From contig JBBQGG010000021.1 in assembly GCA_038322815.1 (NCBI GenBank), positions 1-43,219 of the forward strand: 43,219 bases of DNA. Direction: 5' to 3'. Source of the DNA: PALSA-1296 sp038322815 (lineage in GTDB: Bacteria > Bacteroidota > Ignavibacteria > Palsa-1295). Shown piece after piece: positions 41,771-43,219 of the stretch. The position numbers and the translations under genes were made by a program. Under the pieces are notes generated by a model, which was given only the letters and a program-made list of their open reading frames with translations, had not been told where the DNA came from and did no database searches. Positions within the stretch are counted from its first letter, which is position 1. Each line of letters starts with the position of its first letter.

Positions 41771-43219
41771 ATGAAACAATATTGCACCACCGTTATTGGC
41801 ATTGTAGTATTTATAATAGTATTCTTTTGTACCCCACTTATTGCGCAGGTTACTTTCACTGATGTAACAAGTGCTTCTAAAATAACTTCTCCTCCTTCGG
41901 GACCATCATATAATTCGATGTGGGTGGATATCGATAACGACGACTACCTCGATCTGTATATTGCAAGAGGTAATGCTGTCGAACATTCACAGCCTCAATT
42001 ATTTAGGAATTTTAAAAATGGCACTTTCCAAGATCTTTCTGCCACTGCATTTGGTATTAGAGAGCCGGCATATAATGGTCATATATGCTGGGGCGATTAT
42101 GATAATGATGGTTTCCTAGACCTTTATGAAAATCATTTTGATGGAAGCGATAACAGATTATGGCATAACGACGGCAATTTAACATTCTCTGATCTCTCAT
42201 CAATCACAATACCCACAGGCAACTATGCAACAGGTGATGTATGGGCAGATTACGACACCAATGGATTTGTGGATTTACTTGTAAGTACTCAGGCAGGGCT
42301 TGGTACGTTTGAAGAAAAAAATATCGGTGGCTCAAAATTCGAACAAGTTGATCTCTTTACAAATAGAGGTCAAGGACACTTACTATTATCAACCGACTTA
42401 AATCTCGATGGCATTCCCGATTTTTACATAGCCAATATTCATTCATTAGACCAATGCTTCCTCAGTTCGAAGAATGGGCTCTATGTAAATATGGATAACT
42501 CCTTTATCGACAAAAATAGAAACAACGATGGATTTATGACGGCTGCATTTGCTGATGTAAACAATGACGGGTATCCCGATCTTTTATACGCTCAAAATGA
42601 CCACCTGTTTTTACTTTTGAACGATAGTGCAAGATCATTTAAGGATATTACTGCTTCTTCTGGTCTGCAATTGACGCCTGGTGTTTACAGAAGTTCATAT
42701 ATTCAGGACGTTGATAATGACGGTTTTTTAGATGTCATCCTTCTTGAGTTTAATGGTATTACTCAAATATGGTATGGAAGTGCTGCTGGAATATATAGAA
42801 AAGATTCACTTGTTTCCCATACTCAAACTCGACTTGAAAGCGTGTTATCTTGGACTGATTATGATAACGATGGATTTCTTGACTTACTTGTAGTCACTCC
42901 CCAATTTACAAATTTATACCATAACAATGGTAATGTAAATCGTTGGTTGAATGTAACGCTTCAAGGGCATAGAGCTAATTCCAAAGGAATTGGGGCGCGA
43001 GTTATTGCTTATGCTGAAGGTAAAACCCAATATAGAGAAATAGGATTTACACAAGGTACATTGGGATATTCTCCACTCATGGCCCATTTCGGTTTTGGTG
43101 CAGATGGCTGCTCTGGTTCCGGAGTCATAGACTCTGTTGTTGTTATCTGGCAGCCGGGCGGGCGGCAAGTTATTCGGAATGTGCGCTATAATGAGCTTGC
43201 CGTGATCGATCAGGATTCA
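41771..43219 (+). CDS. FG-GAP/VCBS repeat protein with ASPIC/UnbV domain (3' partial)
   Basis: The frame is open from the ATG at 41771 to the last base (483 codons) without a stop, so the gene runs off the window. A signal peptide (ending CTPLIAQ) is followed by seven calcium-binding-type FG-GAP motifs (DIDNDDYLDLY, DYDNDGFLDLY, DYDTNGFVDLL, DLNLDGIPDFY, DVNNDGYPDLL, DVDNDGFLDVI, DYDNDGFLDLL) and then an ASPIC/UnbV domain (RWLNVTLQGH, GIGARVIAYAEG, HFGFGADG). Such proteins are secreted beta-propellers. A C-terminal sorting domain would be expected further on. It is 17 bases after the glycosyltransferase gene. Confidence 0.9.
   Translation, partial: MKQYCTTVIGIVVFIIVFFCTPLIAQVTFTDVTSASKITSPPSGPSYNSMWVDIDNDDYLDLYIARGNAVEHSQPQLFRNFKNGTFQDLSATAFGIREPAYNGHICWGDYDNDGFLDLYENHFDGSDNRLWHNDGNLTFSDLSSITIPTGNYATGDVWADYDTNGFVDLLVSTQAGLGTFEEKNIGGSKFEQVDLFTNRGQGHLLLSTDLNLDGIPDFYIANIHSLDQCFLSSKNGLYVNMDNSFIDKNRNNDGFMTAAFADVNNDGYPDLLYAQNDHLFLLLNDSARSFKDITASSGLQLTPGVYRSSYIQDVDNDGFLDVILLEFNGITQIWYGSAAGIYRKDSLVSHTQTRLESVLSWTDYDNDGFLDLLVVTPQFTNLYHNNGNVNRWLNVTLQGHRANSKGIGARVIAYAEGKTQYREIGFTQGTLGYSPLMAHFGFGADGCSGSGVIDSVVVIWQPGGRQVIRNVRYNELAVIDQDS

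Overview
The window reads as a chromosomal segment from a bacterium of the Bacteroidota / Ignavibacteriota / Kapaibacteriota neighbourhood. The reasons are a secreted protein with a C-terminal type IX secretion (T9SS) sorting domain, a bacillithiol synthesis gene (bshC), mostly weak Shine-Dalgarno sequences with a few TAnnTTTG promoter-like motifs, and many FCB-style lipoproteins. A genus cannot be named from the sequence alone.

Region 1 (1-8.8 kb) is a copper/heavy-metal resistance operon on the plus strand. It holds two CusF-like metal-binding proteins (the first cut by the window edge), a TolC-type outer membrane channel, a membrane-anchored secreted protein, a periplasmic adaptor, an HME-type RND pump, a lipoprotein with two DUF305 units and a further lipoprotein. 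A good hairpin terminator (7819-7854) separates the last lipoprotein from the rest. A lone lycopene-cyclase-domain membrane protein follows (8.85-9.54 kb).

Region 2 (9.5-10.7 kb) is decayed DNA. It carries gene fragments and a tyrosine recombinase remnant that abuts the 3' end of a tRNA-Arg(ACG) gene.

Region 3 (10.7-15.5 kb) is housekeeping: bshC, a HAD hydrolase, a CPXCG zinc-ribbon protein, recX and recA. Two long palindromic intergenic repeats sit around recX.

Region 4 (15.5-26.3 kb) is mixed. A C-terminal remnant of a type ISP restriction-modification enzyme carries an in-frame insertion of a 114-bp palindromic repeat. It is followed by a small membrane protein, a T9SS-sorted beta-propeller protein, a frameshifted methyltransferase, small enzymes (ICMT-like, TfoX-N), and a lipid-related run of PAP2 phosphatase plus two tandem phospholipase-D/cardiolipin-synthase-like genes, then a glycine-zipper protein and a small lipoprotein.

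Region 5 (26.4-34.1 kb) looks like a stress and DNA-repair island: a RibD-like reductase, a PPK2 polyphosphate kinase, a PA0069-type radical SAM protein, a DUF488 protein and Ku, then two small disordered proteins, and on the minus strand the three activities of LigD (3'-phosphoesterase, ATP ligase, primase-polymerase) as three overlapping separate ORFs. Together Ku and the LigD parts would make a complete non-homologous end-joining system. The A-rich overlaps between the LigD parts are the most interesting feature of the window.

Region 6 (34.2-43.2 kb) starts with ybaB-recR and a methyltransferase. It continues into two lipoproteins, a heparinase II/III family protein, a flippase, a GT39-type glycosyltransferase and an FG-GAP/UnbV protein that runs off the end, suggesting cell-surface polysaccharide work.
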